Source of the DNA: Tolypeutes matacus
Taxonomy: Eukaryota > Chordata > Mammalia > Cingulata > Chlamyphoridae
Direction of reading: 5' to 3'
Length of the DNA: 64,000 nucleotides
NCBI GenBank assembly: GCA_026826555.1
Contig: JAKSZT010053769.1
Coordinates: 3,936,505-4,000,504, forward strand
Part shown: positions 36,901-50,000 of the stretch, piece after piece
Layout: each line of letters begins with the position of its first letter
Numbering within the stretch: position 1 is the first letter of the stretch
Notes under the pieces: model-generated
What the model was told of the DNA's origin: nothing
The model's input: only the letters and a program-made list of their open reading frames with translations
Databases searched by the model: none
Made by a program: the position numbers and the translations under genes

Positions 36901-36989
36901 GTATGAATTTATGAATTAGCAAACTACATTGCCCTGAATTGGTTGATTATATAGCTACTTGATTTACTCTAGACAAATTATGACCATTT

Positions 36990-39060
36990 CAAAAGTTGCC
37001 TTCAGGATTGTGAGAAGATGGTGACAGACTAGTAGGCAGAACTGAATGCTCTCACAAAAACTATGGAGAAAGAGCCAAAAGCTGTCTAAGGGGCTTGCGT
37101 TGGGGGTCAGCAGACCAGGACAGTGCTATAGAACTCCCAGGAGGGTGAGGGACAGAGAGATGAAGAAGCCCAAATGACAAATGTGAGTTACCAAGCCCCC
37201 ATGGCAGCCAGGAAGGGTTCACTTCCCCCACCCCCAAGATATTAAGCTGCGGTAAAACACCTGGCTCACTGCAGCCAACTGAGAGGGAAAAGACATCTTC
37301 CCCCATCAGGTGTTTCAAGGGAAAAAGGAGGGGAGATTGGGGTGCTTTTCTTCAGTGAATTTGGCCAACAGAGCCCACTTTAATTCTCCAATGTGGAGAT
37401 TCAACACAGGAACACAGGAAAGCCGGGACTGAAACACCTCCATGGAAAGGTGCGCTGACAACTGCCATCTGCTGGCTGGTCTGGAACTTGCATGGACAAA
37501 AACTGTTCATGCTGTCTGTATTCAACCCCTGGCAGAAAATCTGCACCCCACTAGTGAGTCCCTGGCCTGATTTTCAAAACTTAACCTGGGCAATTTTAAA
37601 GAATGAGAATAATTTGAAGAACCAAATATCAAAGAAGAAATGTGAATAAAATAAAAACAATAGGCAAGAGAGAGAAATTAGCCATCAGAGTAAATTCACC
37701 AACATATTCAGATGCCTAGACATCAGCAAATAATTACAAGCCATACTAGGAAACAGAGATTGCCCAGCCAAAAGAAACCAAATATCCTGAAGAGATACAG
37801 GATTTAATAAAATTAATCAGTGATAATCACACAACTCTCCCAAATCACTTCAAAGAATTTAAAGAAATTATGACTAAAGAAATAAAGGATATTAAGAAGA
37901 CTGGGAGAGTATAAAGAACAATTTGAAAGCCTGCAAAGAAAAGTAATAGACCTTATGGGAATGAAAGACATGGTGGATGAAATTGAAAATACATTAGAGG
38001 CACGTAAGAGCAAACTTGATTTGCTTGAAGACAGAATTAGTGATTTTGAAGACAGTACACCTGAACTGGAAAAGACAGGAGAACAGAAAGAGAAGAGAAT
38101 GAAAAAATGGAACAGAGTCTCAGGGAATTGAATGACAATGCAAAATGCACAAATATTCATATTATTGGTGTCCCTGAAGGAGAAGAGAATGGAAAAGGGG
38201 CAGAAAGAATATTTGAGGAAATAATGACTGAAAACTTCCCAATTCATATGAAGGACATAAATGTCAATATCCAAGAAGGACGCCACACCCCAAACAGAAT
38301 AAATCCAATTAGACACCTTTTTTTCAGAATGACAAATATCAGAGATAAAGAGGGGATTCTGAAAGCAGCAAAAAAGAAAAGAAAAGCATCACATACAAGG
38401 GAAACTCGATAATATTAAGTGCCAATCTCTCACCAGAAACAATGGGGGAGAGAAGAAAGTGGTATGATGTATTTAAGGTACTGAAAGAGAAAAACTGCCA
38501 GCTGAAAATTCTGTATCTGGTTGTCCTTCAAAAATGAGGGTGAGTTCAAAGTCTTCACAGACAAAAAAACTGATAGAATATGTTACCAAAAAGACCAGAT
38601 TTGCAAGAGATACTAAAGGGAGTGCTGCAGCCTGAAAGGAAAAAGCAAGGGTGAGAGACTTGGAGAAGAGTTTAGAAATGAAGATTATTAGGAAGGGTAA
38701 ACTAAAGGATAAGAAGACAGACAATAGAACTATATGACAACAGAAAGCCAAAGGACATAATAGATGAAGTAAGTAATGCTTTTACAGTAATAACACTGAA
38801 TGTTAATGGATTGAACTCCCCAATTACAAGACATAGACTGACAGACTGGATGAAAAGGAATATGAGCCATCTATATGTTGTCTACAAGAGAGCCACTTCA
38901 GATGTAAGGACACAATCAGGATAAAAGTGAAAGGTTGGAAAAAGGTATTCCAAGCAAATAATAACCAAAAAAGCTGGAGTAGATGAAATAAATGTAAAAT
39001 AACAATATTAAACTATATGAGAAATCATTACTCAGTGCAGCTGGCAAATTGTTCCTGTGA
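36990..39060 (+). mobile_element. L1 5' half with ORF1 remnant, plus
   Basis: L1 5' UTR-like start (gattgtgagaagatggtg). ORF1-like frame at about 38107-38412 with NIHIIGVPEGEENGKG and RHTPNR, and the ORF2 start at about 38790 (LNVNGLNSP). Frames are broken. The L1 ORF1 protein normally binds RNA; this copy is not intact. Confidence 0.75.
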
Positions 39061-39639
39061 TCAATATTCTGTAATTTTTTTCATACAAAATAAACATTTG
39101 CTTTTAATTGAAGAGGACTGGAGAAGAGATATATTTTTGGATACTTCATTTTTCTTTAACCCTCTCTTATTCATACTCTTTAATTAAAATAATCCATCTG
39201 GATCAGTAATGATTTAGCATGACTATCCTTGAACAAGATTTTAAAATTTTCTGCCTCATAAAATTATAAGTTGGCAAATTACTAGCTGCTGTAATTCACT
39301 CCAATAAGATGTGAAGAATTCTCAAAAAGGAATTTGATTATCTAGAAAGAACTATGGTCTAAATGGAAATTAAATAACTATACCAATAATTTATTTCATT
39401 CTTGGTGGTTATTATGTCCAATAGTTAGAGCTGTAATACAAAAATTAGAATTATGTTATAATAAATTTCTATTATATTTTTAATTATTTACATTGATAAA
39501 GGATTGTTATTCTATTTTATATAATTGATTATATTAAATCTAACCTGGCCTTGCACTCTCTTTTAAAATTTCCAATTTCTATGTATTTTTCTATTTATTT
39601 TACAATTTTACAATAAAGGAATTTTTTTTTTCCTAAGAA

Positions 39640-41345
39640 AATCTTTATTTCTCCTTTACCTTTAATGGATCATTTCTCTGGGTACAGAATTCTACATTGG
39701 TCTGTTTATATTTTCTTTCACCATTTTGTTATTTCACTCTTCTTTTTCCATAAAGGACTTTTTAACAACTAAAAAACAGCCATTGATTATACATTTTGGA
39801 TAGATCATATGGTATGTGAATATATCTCAATAAACTGTTTAATAAACAAATAAATAACTGTGCAAGAAAAGCCAGAAATAGCAGCTGTGTACAGCCAGGG
39901 AAGCAGAGAGATTGAGAGGTGAGGAATTTTCTTTTTTATTTGTTGGTCTCTCTCCTATCTTTTTCTTTCAGGCTCTAAGGCTTCCTTTAATATTTCCTGC
40001 AAAGGTGGATTTTTTTTTTTTTTTTTTTATGAATTCTCTTAGTTCCTGTTTATTTGTGACTATTTTAAACTCATCTTCCTATCTGAAGGACAATTTTGCC
40101 AGATAAAGAATTCTCATCTGGCAGTTTTTCTCTTTCAGTATCCTAATTGTATCATATCACTGTCTTCTTGCTTCTATGATTTCTCATGAGAAATCCACAC
40201 TAAGTCTTACTGTGCATCCCTTGTATGTGATGGTTTTCTTCTCCCTTGCTGCTTTCAGAATTTTCTCTTTCTCTTTGATGTTTGACGTTCTGAGTAGTCT
40301 GTGTCTTGGAGTAAGTCTATGTGGATTTATTCTGATTAGGGTACACTGAGCTTACTGGACATGTAAGTTCATTTCTTTTATGAAAGTTGGGAAATTTTTG
40401 GCTAGTATTTCCTCAAATACTCTTTGTGCCCCCTTTCCCTTCTCTTCTCCTTCTGGAAATCCCATGACACATATGTGGTTGTGCTTCACATTTTCATTCA
40501 ACTCCGAGCCCCTGCTCAATTTTTTTCCATTCTTTTCTCTCTTTTCTTTTTCCTCTTCAATTTCAGCTGTTCTGTCTTTGGTATTACTTATTCTTTCTTC
40601 TATCATTTCGAGTCCTGTTGTATACCTCTAATGTGTTTTTGATCTCACCTATTATGTCTTTCATTTTCATGAGCTCTGTAACTTTTCTACTCAGGTTTTC
40701 AAATTCTTATTTGTGCTTGCTCAATGTCTTCTTGATGCCTTTTATCTCTTTAGCTGTATGGTCTTTCAACTCATTAATTTGAATTTAGAAATTTTTGTGC
40801 ATCTCATTAATTGTCTCAAATCCTGTGTCTCTTCTGGGGCTTTGATATATTTCTTTTCTTGTGCCATGTCTTCCATTTTCTTACGAGTATGGCTCGTAAT
40901 TTTTTTCTGATGTCTAGGCTTCTGATTAGGATGGTCAGTTTATTCAAATGCTCAATTTCTCTCTCTTTTGTAGTGATTTAGTGGTAGGAGGCTAAGGTTA
41001 CTGCTCTTCTTTGATTCTTGGTTCAATTTGGGTCTTTAGGATTGTCCCTGCTAGTTGCTCAACACTGGATTGTGGATCTAGTAGTGGGTTGCAGGCCCGC
41101 TTCCTAGAACCTTGGGGAGGGAGGCTGTAAAGGCTGGAGAAAGCCTCTCTTGCTTATTTACTTTTAATTTCCTCATGTGCACTCCCTTGATCTGCCAGCA
41201 GATGGCATGCTTTGGCAGCCCTCTCAGTTCAATGCCTGGTTGGAGTGTTTGCTGCAACACTGACTGGTTCCCTGTGATATAGGTTCCTGCCTGGAGGCTA
41301 AGAGCCTTCCCCTGGTGTCCTAAACTCTAGATTTTTTTTCTAGGC
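39640..41345 (-). mobile_element. L1 5' half with ORF1 remnant, minus
   Basis: Minus-strand ORF1 piece at 40352-40606 with a charged coiled-coil-like stretch, then HICVMGFPEGEEKGKG, homologous to the plus-strand L1 at 36990-39060. A short L1-type tail (gtatgtgaatatatctcaataaa) lies inside at about 39815. Confidence 0.72.
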
Positions 41346-41394
41346 CATTTCTGCCTGTCCTCTTCCCAAAACTTCTTTATTAAAAAAATAAAAT

Positions 41395-41560
41395 TGTACA
41401 GTGAAGTAGTTAAGACTGCTGACCTCACAGAGTTCCAGCTTTGCATTTTTGGGAAAGTTAGTTGACCTTTTTAAAGTCAATTTCCTCATCTGTGCTATGA
41501 GGATAAAAAGAAAGTCTTAATTCATCAGGTTCTTTTGACTATTAAATAAGGTAACATTAA
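41395..41560 (+). repeat. MIR SINE fossil
   Basis: acagtgaagtagttaagactg, tttgggaaagttagttgacc, tttcctcatctgtgctatga. Confidence 0.65.
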
Positions 41561-42217
41561 GGATATAACAACTCTGTGTTAGCTCTTATTAGCTATTGAA
41601 TCAAGAAGTGAGTTCAATTTCCTATTAAATTCACTTGAATATTCTATTTCATCAGCTCTGCGTACAAGAATTATTGGTATAGTAATAATATTTTAATCCT
41701 TTAGGTTCTATTTTTGTTTGAGAGTAGTTTTTGATAGCATATTGGCAATAATTTCACATAGTGAATGTATAACAAGGATGACCACCTGTCTTGATGGTAT
41801 TATAATAGAGTCTATTTTAGATTGTGACAGAGGAATGGATGATAAACAGAATCAAACCTATTTTCTCCTAAGCCTGTTTCCTGACCACTCCTGCCCTGAC
41901 ACTGAGGAAATGTTTGATATTGACAGAGCTAATGCCTAAAGTCCCCTTTGTCCAATTTTAAAGCTCCTATTTATGCTGGCTATAGCTGTGTTAGAGTTCC
42001 CATTCATAATAGCAATTAATTGCAGGGAAGAGAAAATCACCTCTACATTATCACATCTCCCATTTTCCTATTACCTTCTACTTTTTCACAACCTTCCATG
42101 ATATTCAAAGACAGGGACCATGCCTTCTTGTCAGAGCCCTGCTGTATCTAGGAGAGTGGGGTAAGAAAATGAAGAATGATAACACAAACACACAAAGAAA
42201 ATGACTAAAAATCAGGG

Positions 42218-42425
42218 GTGTAGCGATTGAGCCCCTGCTTCCTACATGGGAGGTCCCAGTTTCAGTTTTGTTCAAAAAAACAAAAACCAAACAAACAAAT
42301 GAAAAAACCAACTCAGGGGAGCCGATGTGGCTTAGTGGTTGAGCACCGACTTCCCACATACGAGGTCCTGGGTTCATTCCCTGGCTCAAGTACCTAAAAA
42401 AAATAAAAATAATAAAAAATGTTTT
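42218..42425 (+). mobile_element. two-headed DAS SINE, plus
   Basis: Truncated first head (gattgagcccctgcttcc) followed by a complete head (ggagccgatgtggcttagtg ... gggttcattccc). The 11-bp duplication aaaaatcaggg lies at 42207-42217 and 42426-42436. Confidence 0.88.
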
Positions 42426-42892
42426 AAAAATCAGGGACCTCATGCAAAAGCATGTTTGTGGGAAAGGGAGGACTGTTTTACTACCTAAAGATAAATATTT
42501 ATCAGTATGTACATGAGGTACTGTAATGAATAATCTTAGTTTGCCAAGGCAGGATTGTCATGATTGGAAGTTCAGACATAATTTGCCTGCCAAATCCTAG
42601 CAAGGTAACCCTCATCATTGAATCCACTCACATGAAGTCTTCCTGGAGCACTATAGTATAGGGTGTGTTAGAAGGTGTTGGCAGGGAAATGTTGGGAGAA
42701 AAGTAATTGAGAGTAAAGAAAAAAAGAGATCTAGCAAAGTGAGTGTGAAAATTCTAGTCATTTTGATACATAATTGTGCATATTAAAATAATTTTTTCTG
42801 CAATATTTGCTAAGTTCCCTTACATTTTTTATCTAATATTTCCATAATATTTGCCCCTCCATAGACAGCAAGAAGCCATGAAACAAGATTTG

Positions 42893-43866
42893 TTTATATT
42901 AGTAGGCACAATTTATTTTATAATCAACACAAGAAACTCTGAAACACAGTACTATCTTCAGATATCACAATCTAGTTCTATTTAATTATTGCATACTCTA
43001 AAAACTGATGCTAGGCCATTCTCTAAATGATAGCTATAAATCAGTTTCTGGACAGGAAAAGCCACATGAAAAGCTTACAGAAAGATAACAGTCTTTCATA
43101 TGGGAATATGGCACACAAATTTTTACAATAATTGTGTGTTTAGCAATTATTTAATTAAAAATCTCATGAATCATTTTTTCACTACACATTCTGAGATAAC
43201 CCAGATTATGCCTTAGTTTCTTCTGAGGGATTTGACATTTCTGAAGATACACATACTGTAGATAAAAAGTCACTGCAGGAACTACATCAAGTTCAGACTG
43301 CTCAGAATAATTTCTCTATAAAACTACAATCAGCTAAACTATGTCAAAGATCCTTTACCATATAGCTTTTTTTCATCACATTGCACTCTGATAAGTAGAA
43401 CTCTATTATTGGAAACATTATTTATATGTATTTTATCCACATATAAGTTATGATTCTTTTAACTACCCATCTCTGTGGCTAAGCATTTTTCTTTCTTGAA
43501 AATCTCCTCTCTCCTGCACTTGTCCTGCTTGCCCCTTCACTCCCTAGCACCTACATTTCTTAAAGGGAATGTAGAACAGAAATTGTTCCTTTGAGAACAA
43601 TTGCTGCAAAGCAGACCTTGGAAAGGAATAGAAATGTTTTCTCCTATATTTTGAAAAAAATATTTTTCCATAGGATATCCGTCCAATTCTAGAACATAAA
43701 TTAGGGCATGGCCAACAGAGCTTTGCTTGCAAGTATCTATTCTACAAAATGTGGAATTCTGCCATAGTGCTGTGCAGGTGTCACGAGGCAATGAGGACAT
43801 GGTCATGTGAGCTTTCCAGCTACCTGCCAGGGTGAGGATCGTCCGGGCTGGCACTTGGGAAGGCCT
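42893..43866 (-). other. ANKMY2: probable ANKMY2 3' UTR
   Basis: Sequence between the ANKMY2 stop and the first clear minus-strand AATAAA (42912-42917). It contains no recognised repeat, unlike the DNA on either side of it, which fits a retained UTR. The exact cleavage site is inferred. An ATTAAA variant near 43150 is an alternative end. Confidence 0.5.
42912..42917 (-). promoter_or_regulatory. ANKMY2: candidate ANKMY2 polyadenylation signal
   Basis: AATAAA on the minus strand (tttatt on plus), about 950 nt after the stop, followed on the minus strand by a T-rich tract (tcttgtttc). Usage is inferred. Confidence 0.4.
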
Positions 43867-44051
43867 CTACTCCTCAGATGCCTGTGGGCCTGCAGGAGCA
43901 TCCTGTGAGCTTTCCAACCCAACATCACTTTGAAGAGGCTCTTTCTCCTCTTCCACAGATTCTTTAGGATTGGAATCCTTTTGAGATGTGCCCATTTCAG
44001 CATCTGGCTGCTCTTCATTAAGACAATTAGAATTGACATCAAGTTTGCCAT
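43867..44051 (-). CDS. ANKMY2: ANKMY2 last coding exon with stop
   Basis: A 185-bp coding part. Acceptor ccttttttgtcag (minus strand). Two bases complete Asn, then [16 protein letters not shown] and an acidic, low-complexity tail ([10 protein letters not shown] ... [10 protein letters not shown]) ending in TAG at 43867-43869. The tail is not a folded domain. The phase matches the one base left by 45471. Confidence 0.94.
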
Positions 44052-47000
44052 CTGACAAAAAGGGGGGAAAAATGTTATTTTGTTCCCAACATGTGTTAAA
44101 AACTCTTCTAAGTGCTTTACATGTATTAACTCTTAATCCTCACAACCATATGAGGCAAACACATTATCTCTCCTTCACAAACGGAGAAACTGAGAACAGA
44201 GGGATTTTCTAACTTGCTCAAAATTGCATAGCTAGTAAGCAGCAGAATCAGGATTTGAATTGAGGCTTCTGGCCCCAAAGCCAGGCCTCTTAATCTTGAT
44301 CATTGTTTGGGATCTGACAAAATCTCTGTTCTCATATAGCTTTGCCTTTAATTAGCTTGATGTCCTTGGGTAGGTAATTACCTCACCTCTTCACAGCAGG
44401 GTTGTTTCCTTATCAATAAAATAAGGATAATAAAGCCTGTGCTACGGTTGTGAAGAATAAAGCTGTTTATAACACTTAGAATAGTGACTATATCCTGTGA
44501 CACGTGGCTGACGCTTACCAACTGGGAGCTCCTGTTCTGACAATTCTCTTCTCTTACAATGGCTTGTTCAGTACATGAACATCTGTTATTCTCTGTCCTC
44601 AACACACAGGATAAAAGCTTTGGTCCAGGAAATGGGAGAAGGCATGGTAGTGAGAAAGCCTGATGCATTCTCTTAATGTTAAATGGTTTAATTTTGTGAA
44701 GCATCCAATTCCACAATACAACCAAGTGGTAAAAGGAACATGGTCCCTTGAGGGGTGGAAATGAAATGCACAGTATCAGAATCACCTGGACAACTTTTTA
44801 AAACTATGTACACTCCACACAGAACATGTGATATATAGTCTCTGGGGAGGAGGGCTGGGCTGAGGGGAAGGGACTCCCTTCCTCCCAAATATGAGAACCA
44901 TTGCTGAAGCAACTCACTGCCCCTGATGAAAATGAGTCATATATCTTAACAGGGATAGAAAGAAAAATAATATAGAACTCACTGCTTTGACACTTGCAAA
45001 AATTTAATCTGAAAATTAGATCTGCAATTTAATCTGTAATTTATAAATTTACTCTGTAATTTGATCTGTAGTTTTGAAATTTAATTAAGAAATTTAAGGT
45101 CTTCAAACCTGAAAATCTTTTGGTTGTGATCAAAGAAATTTAATTATTTTCTTATCCAAAGGCCTTAAAATCCTTCATGAGCAGAATACTCATTGGAGCC
45201 CCATGTCACAGGGCAGTCTTGTGGGCCAGACTGTAGAATGTGGAACAAACACATTCCTTGGAATTTTATGTCTCCTGGTTTTCCATTCTATGCATTATCC
45301 CAAGGACTCCAAACAGGTCTCACTGAGTTTCAGTGTGCCCATAATGTCAGTTACCACCAAGTTTCCTTAGTCTCCAGAGAAGAATTAGTTCCTGTGTGCT
45401 ATACATTAATCTCATCTCTCATTCCCCTCCCTGCTGAGAAGGAGCATGAACTCAGTTTTAATGTACGTACTGTTCTCCTCTTGACTCTTTGCTTTGGCAG
45501 GCTCCAATTGTTGCTTCTCATAAATGTCCTTTAGATTCTTACAAATTTTTTTATGTGCAAACCAGTGTATTTTCTGGCAGGTTTGATCGCAGTATATTGC
45601 CTGAAAGCAATTGTAGGTTTATTTTCATTTCAAAAGCTATGATTTCATGATTTTCCAACTATGACATTAAACCAAGAATTATGCTCTAAAAATGTTTTCC
45701 CTGCTTTATTTTAAAACCATGATGTGTAGATGAATACTGATTTACATTTATAATTTTTAGCTTGTATTTTAAAACAAAAATGGAGGTACAAGTAGCATTC
45801 TACCAACATTCTTTTAACAGTTTACTGTTACTATGTGCCAGAACACAATGGCAAAGAAGATATAGTTGTCCCAGAGAACCTAGGTTGAGAAAGAGTAGGA
45901 TGGGGCAGAATGGAGGGAGGTAAACACCTAAGATATAATGTATTACAGGATGGAGCAGTAATGGGAGCACAGAAGAAGCAGTGTCTCACTCAGGCTAGGG
46001 GGAGTCAGGGTAGACAGAGAAATGGGAAAGAAGCATTCCAAATGGAGAGAATACCTTATTAAAAATGCAGGAGTAGGGCAGTGAATGATATGTTTAAGGA
46101 CAGCAAGAAATTTGATGTCAACAGAGCTTAGATCTTTGTAAGTGGGAGCAGTAAAACATTGAACACTTATTATATGCAAAGCACTTTAGTAGGCCCTTGA
46201 ACATAAATGGTATAGTAGATTGTATTATTTTCCCATTTCTTCACTCTTCTCTCTATTCACATCCTTTCAAAGTTCCTTTAACTGAAGGGGGGTGGGGAGG
46301 AGGCAGGCAGAGGTAGAGATTTGACCATATGACTTGTTTTGGCAAAAGAGTGACTTGGCATGACCACTTTGAGGCTTCTGCTCAAGAAGTATCGTGTGTT
46401 TCTGCTTGCCCACTTATGCCTCTGCCATCGCCATGAGAACACATTCAGCCTCAGCTGCTGTTCCAAGGAGGTTGAGAGAAATGTGGCGCAGAGCTGCCCC
46501 AGATGAGCCCAGCCAACCGCAAATGTGGTGAAATAATAAATGACTGCGGCTTTAAGCACTGAATTTTGGAGTGTTTTTTATGCAGCAATAGTTAAATGAT
46601 ATAGATGGTCTCATTAAATTCTCATATATCTAGACCCATTTCACACATAAGGAAACATAAGTTCAAAGGTACAAGTAATTGAAGGAGATGGAGCTGTAAA
46701 ATCAGGTTATAGTATATTGTGATAAGTTTCATATAATATGCTGAAGAGTTTCAACCTTAAAATCAATAGGAAATTATCATTATTTATGGGGCAAAATGAA
46801 TGTGTAGATGTGTGCAATATGTGGGTGTGAAAAGAAGAACAAAATCAGATACATGAAGATAGTTCTGGCAGAGGTGAAAAGGATAGTCCATAGAGAGTAA
46901 AGACTGGTTACAGTCAGAGGGGAGTTGTAGTTTTAGAAGGAAGAGTTGAAGAGATTTCAGTTAAAGTCAATATCAGAAGAGCTAAGATTGTATGTCTTAT

Positions 47001-50000
47001 TCTGGGTTTCCATATCTAGACCAGCCTAAATCCTCCTGCACTTTATAATGGTTCTTATTTTCTTATATTCACTTACTCATATTCTTTCTCTCTTTAAGGT
47101 GGTCAGCTTAGAAATTGAGGCAGGTTGGGAGTTAGTTAGAAGGCTGATAGCATACAGATCTACATCTATCCTGTAGTCCTCTATAAGTATTAGATATAAT
47201 ACTTTATAGTGAATATATTAGAGTGTATGAGAAAACTAATGTATTAGACAACTCAATTACGACATTTAACCATTAAAACCTAATATCAGCTTGGATGAAA
47301 ATCCAAACCAGATAGCCATAAACTTAATACAACTTCATTCTTACCATTTTGCATACTGAGCATCTTTTACTTGCTCCTTTTTCTCCACAGGTTGTGCAAA
47401 ATTCAACATCCACAAAACCCACCTGACCTGTGATGGCCTGGGTAAGTACGGAGAACGCGGTGGGATCAGAACCCTAGAGAGAATATGGAGAGGAGAGAAA
47501 GAACTCTGAAACCACCAATGAAAGACTACAGAGATGTCACCTCATAAAAATGCTGTCCAGAATGAGACACAAGTGAAGAAATCATTAAAGCTGGATATTA
47601 TACAGGCTTTATTTAGGATAAAATTACTGATACCCTACTCTTTTGAGTATACCTCTCTCTACACAAGAGAATACAGTGGGGAGGTAAGTCATATGGATCT
47701 CAATTATTAAAGGGAAAAAAATACTGAAACCAAACAAACAAAAAACAAATAAAAAAATAATTAAAGGGAAAAAAATTGGCCCTCCTTTGGAAGAAGAGCA
47801 TTTTTCAATTAGGATTATGAAATAAGCCCACACTGATTTCAAAGAGAGGAAAATGAACTCAGAGTGGAATTTTCTTCTGAAAATTGGCATGAAGACAATT
47901 TACATATTCTGTGGGACAAATGATAGGACAAAGCACCAATTTTCAAGTAATCTAGTTCTTAAGAGTTAGTGCAATTTAAAGTATTTTAAAAAACAATTTC
48001 CTTGATGTAAGTCTGCAATTTAAATAGTTAAATTATTACTTTTACCATAGGAATTTTCCCAGTTCTTTAAGAGACAGACATACAAATTCACCGGAGTATT
48101 AATATAAGCCCAAAGTGTGAAAATTATTATTATAGGACTATTGAAAATTAGAATGGGTTGCTTAAGAGGATTTATGGAAGGCAAATATCTATCTATCTAG
48201 GATGATGATATTAAAACTATTTAGAAAAAGCAGAAATAATTATAGGTATTTAGTTATCTTAACTATTCCTAACAGTTCATGGTTCTAAGTTTTCAAAATT
48301 TTTCCATTTATCCCCACCCACAATTTTGCCACTTTTCCTAACATGACTCTATTTACAGTTTATGAGAATTGTTTCTGAGAACAGTTGTCTTCATATTATT
48401 TTAACAACTTTACATAACTGAGATTTAAAAATATCACTGGAGAACAATGTTCCACACTCTTTTGTATATGTAAGGTAATCAAACAAATTATTCAAATGAT
48501 TTCAGAAGTATTTTAAGTTTAGCACCCATTCTGAAGCCGTCATTCCCTCTGAATACAAATAGTAATGACTGGATTTGCTTTCTTGTAAAAGTGCTAAGAA
48601 ATTTCTTTTAGAATGAAGATAGTGTAATAGTGGGGAAAATTTATGTGAAATGAAATCTCAGGTATTAGATATTTAAGTTAATAATTTCATCAGGAAGGAA
48701 AATCTATGTCCATTGTGCTCAAATACCAGTGTGCATCAGAGAAGTTGTTAAAATTTCAGGTTCCTGGCACCATCCTATACCCTTCTCCAAATTGGAATCT
48801 CTAAGGATATGGTCTAGGTAACTGCATTATTACAAATACTCCCAGATAATTCTGAAATATACTAAGGTTTAAGAATTATTGGTACTTAATATTATACTAA
48901 ATATCTATAAATTGCTATAATTTCCTTTGACTCAAGTTGAGTACTGGATCAGATAGCAACAATCTGGTTGGCAAATCAACAAAGCAACAGACTTTACAAC
49001 AATTAAACCTTTTTTTCTTTTTTTAAACTGCCCGATACCTGTTCAAAATCTCCTCCAAAATGGGACCTCTGTAGAAGTCAGGCCAAATGCTAAAATTCTT
49101 ACATATGTAACTGAAAGTAATTCTCACACATATAACTGAAGGGATATTTTACTAGGAGCCTGATAGTGTGAATTAATGCTTCAGAAAAATCCAACAATGG
49201 TACAGCTGAGTAAGTGTGTAGAACCTTTCTTCCTTTCTTGCCACTGTTGTATGATAAAAACCCTTTCTCATCATACAAAATCTTGTCATCTACCTTATTA
49301 AATAAGAATCTCTTCAGGTACCAGAATTGCTCTCAGGGAAAGATATTCAGTGCAAAAACAAACCAGATGTTTTCCTCAATGGTTATAAAATCAGAGACAT
49401 CAGCTAGCCTTCCCAAAATTAAAATAGACACTGTCAATTGATAAAGCAAAACAACTTTGCCAGACTATGTAGAGAGAATCAAAACCTCTGCAGGAGGGCC
49501 CTGGCAACAGCATTGTTATAAAGTGCCATATGGAGTTCTCACAAGAATTACTTGTTATGGGAAAAGGTTAGCATCACTGTAGAGGTTATGAACTTGCAGC
49601 ATACCAAAACCACTGGGCAGTAAACAGTGATGATCTGAGACACCCACAACTATAAGAATTCTATATAAGCATTTCAGAGCATTGAATATACAGCTACCTA
49701 AGAACAAAAATTTTAAAAAGAGCCTAAAGAATCTACATAAATAAACTACTAGAGCTAACGGATTCAGCAAATTTGCAACATGCAAAAACCAGTTAAACAA
49801 TCTGAAATGGAAATTTAAAAAACAATTCCATTTACAACAGGATCTACAAGAATAAAATATCTAGAGAAAAATTTAACCAAGGAAGTGAAAGATTTGTACA
49901 ATGAACACTGCACACCAACACTGCTAAAAGAAATTAGAGAAGATTTAAATGAACGGCAAGATATCTGTATTTATGAATTGGAAGACTTCATATTGTTAAG

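Noticed and set aside
37813..38316. 167-codon minus-strand open frame
   Set aside because: It is antisense to the plus-strand L1 ORF1 region, whose own frame has the RNA-binding signature NIHIIGVPEGEE.
42105..42443. 112-codon minus-strand open frame
   Set aside because: It runs through the two-headed DAS SINE at 42218-42425 and its duplication, so it is repeat-derived.
47345..47427. Shorter ANKMY2 exon using the internal AG at 47428-47429
   Set aside because: It would start out of phase with the previous exon (phase 0), and the upstream acceptor at 47474 gives the conserved [16 protein letters not shown] segment in frame.
47391..47440. Apparent plus-strand exon: pyrimidine tract, ccacag, short open segment, then ggtaagtacgg
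   Set aside because: It is the antisense of the ANKMY2 MYND exon (47345-47473), whose minus-strand frame, phase and zinc ligands are decisive.
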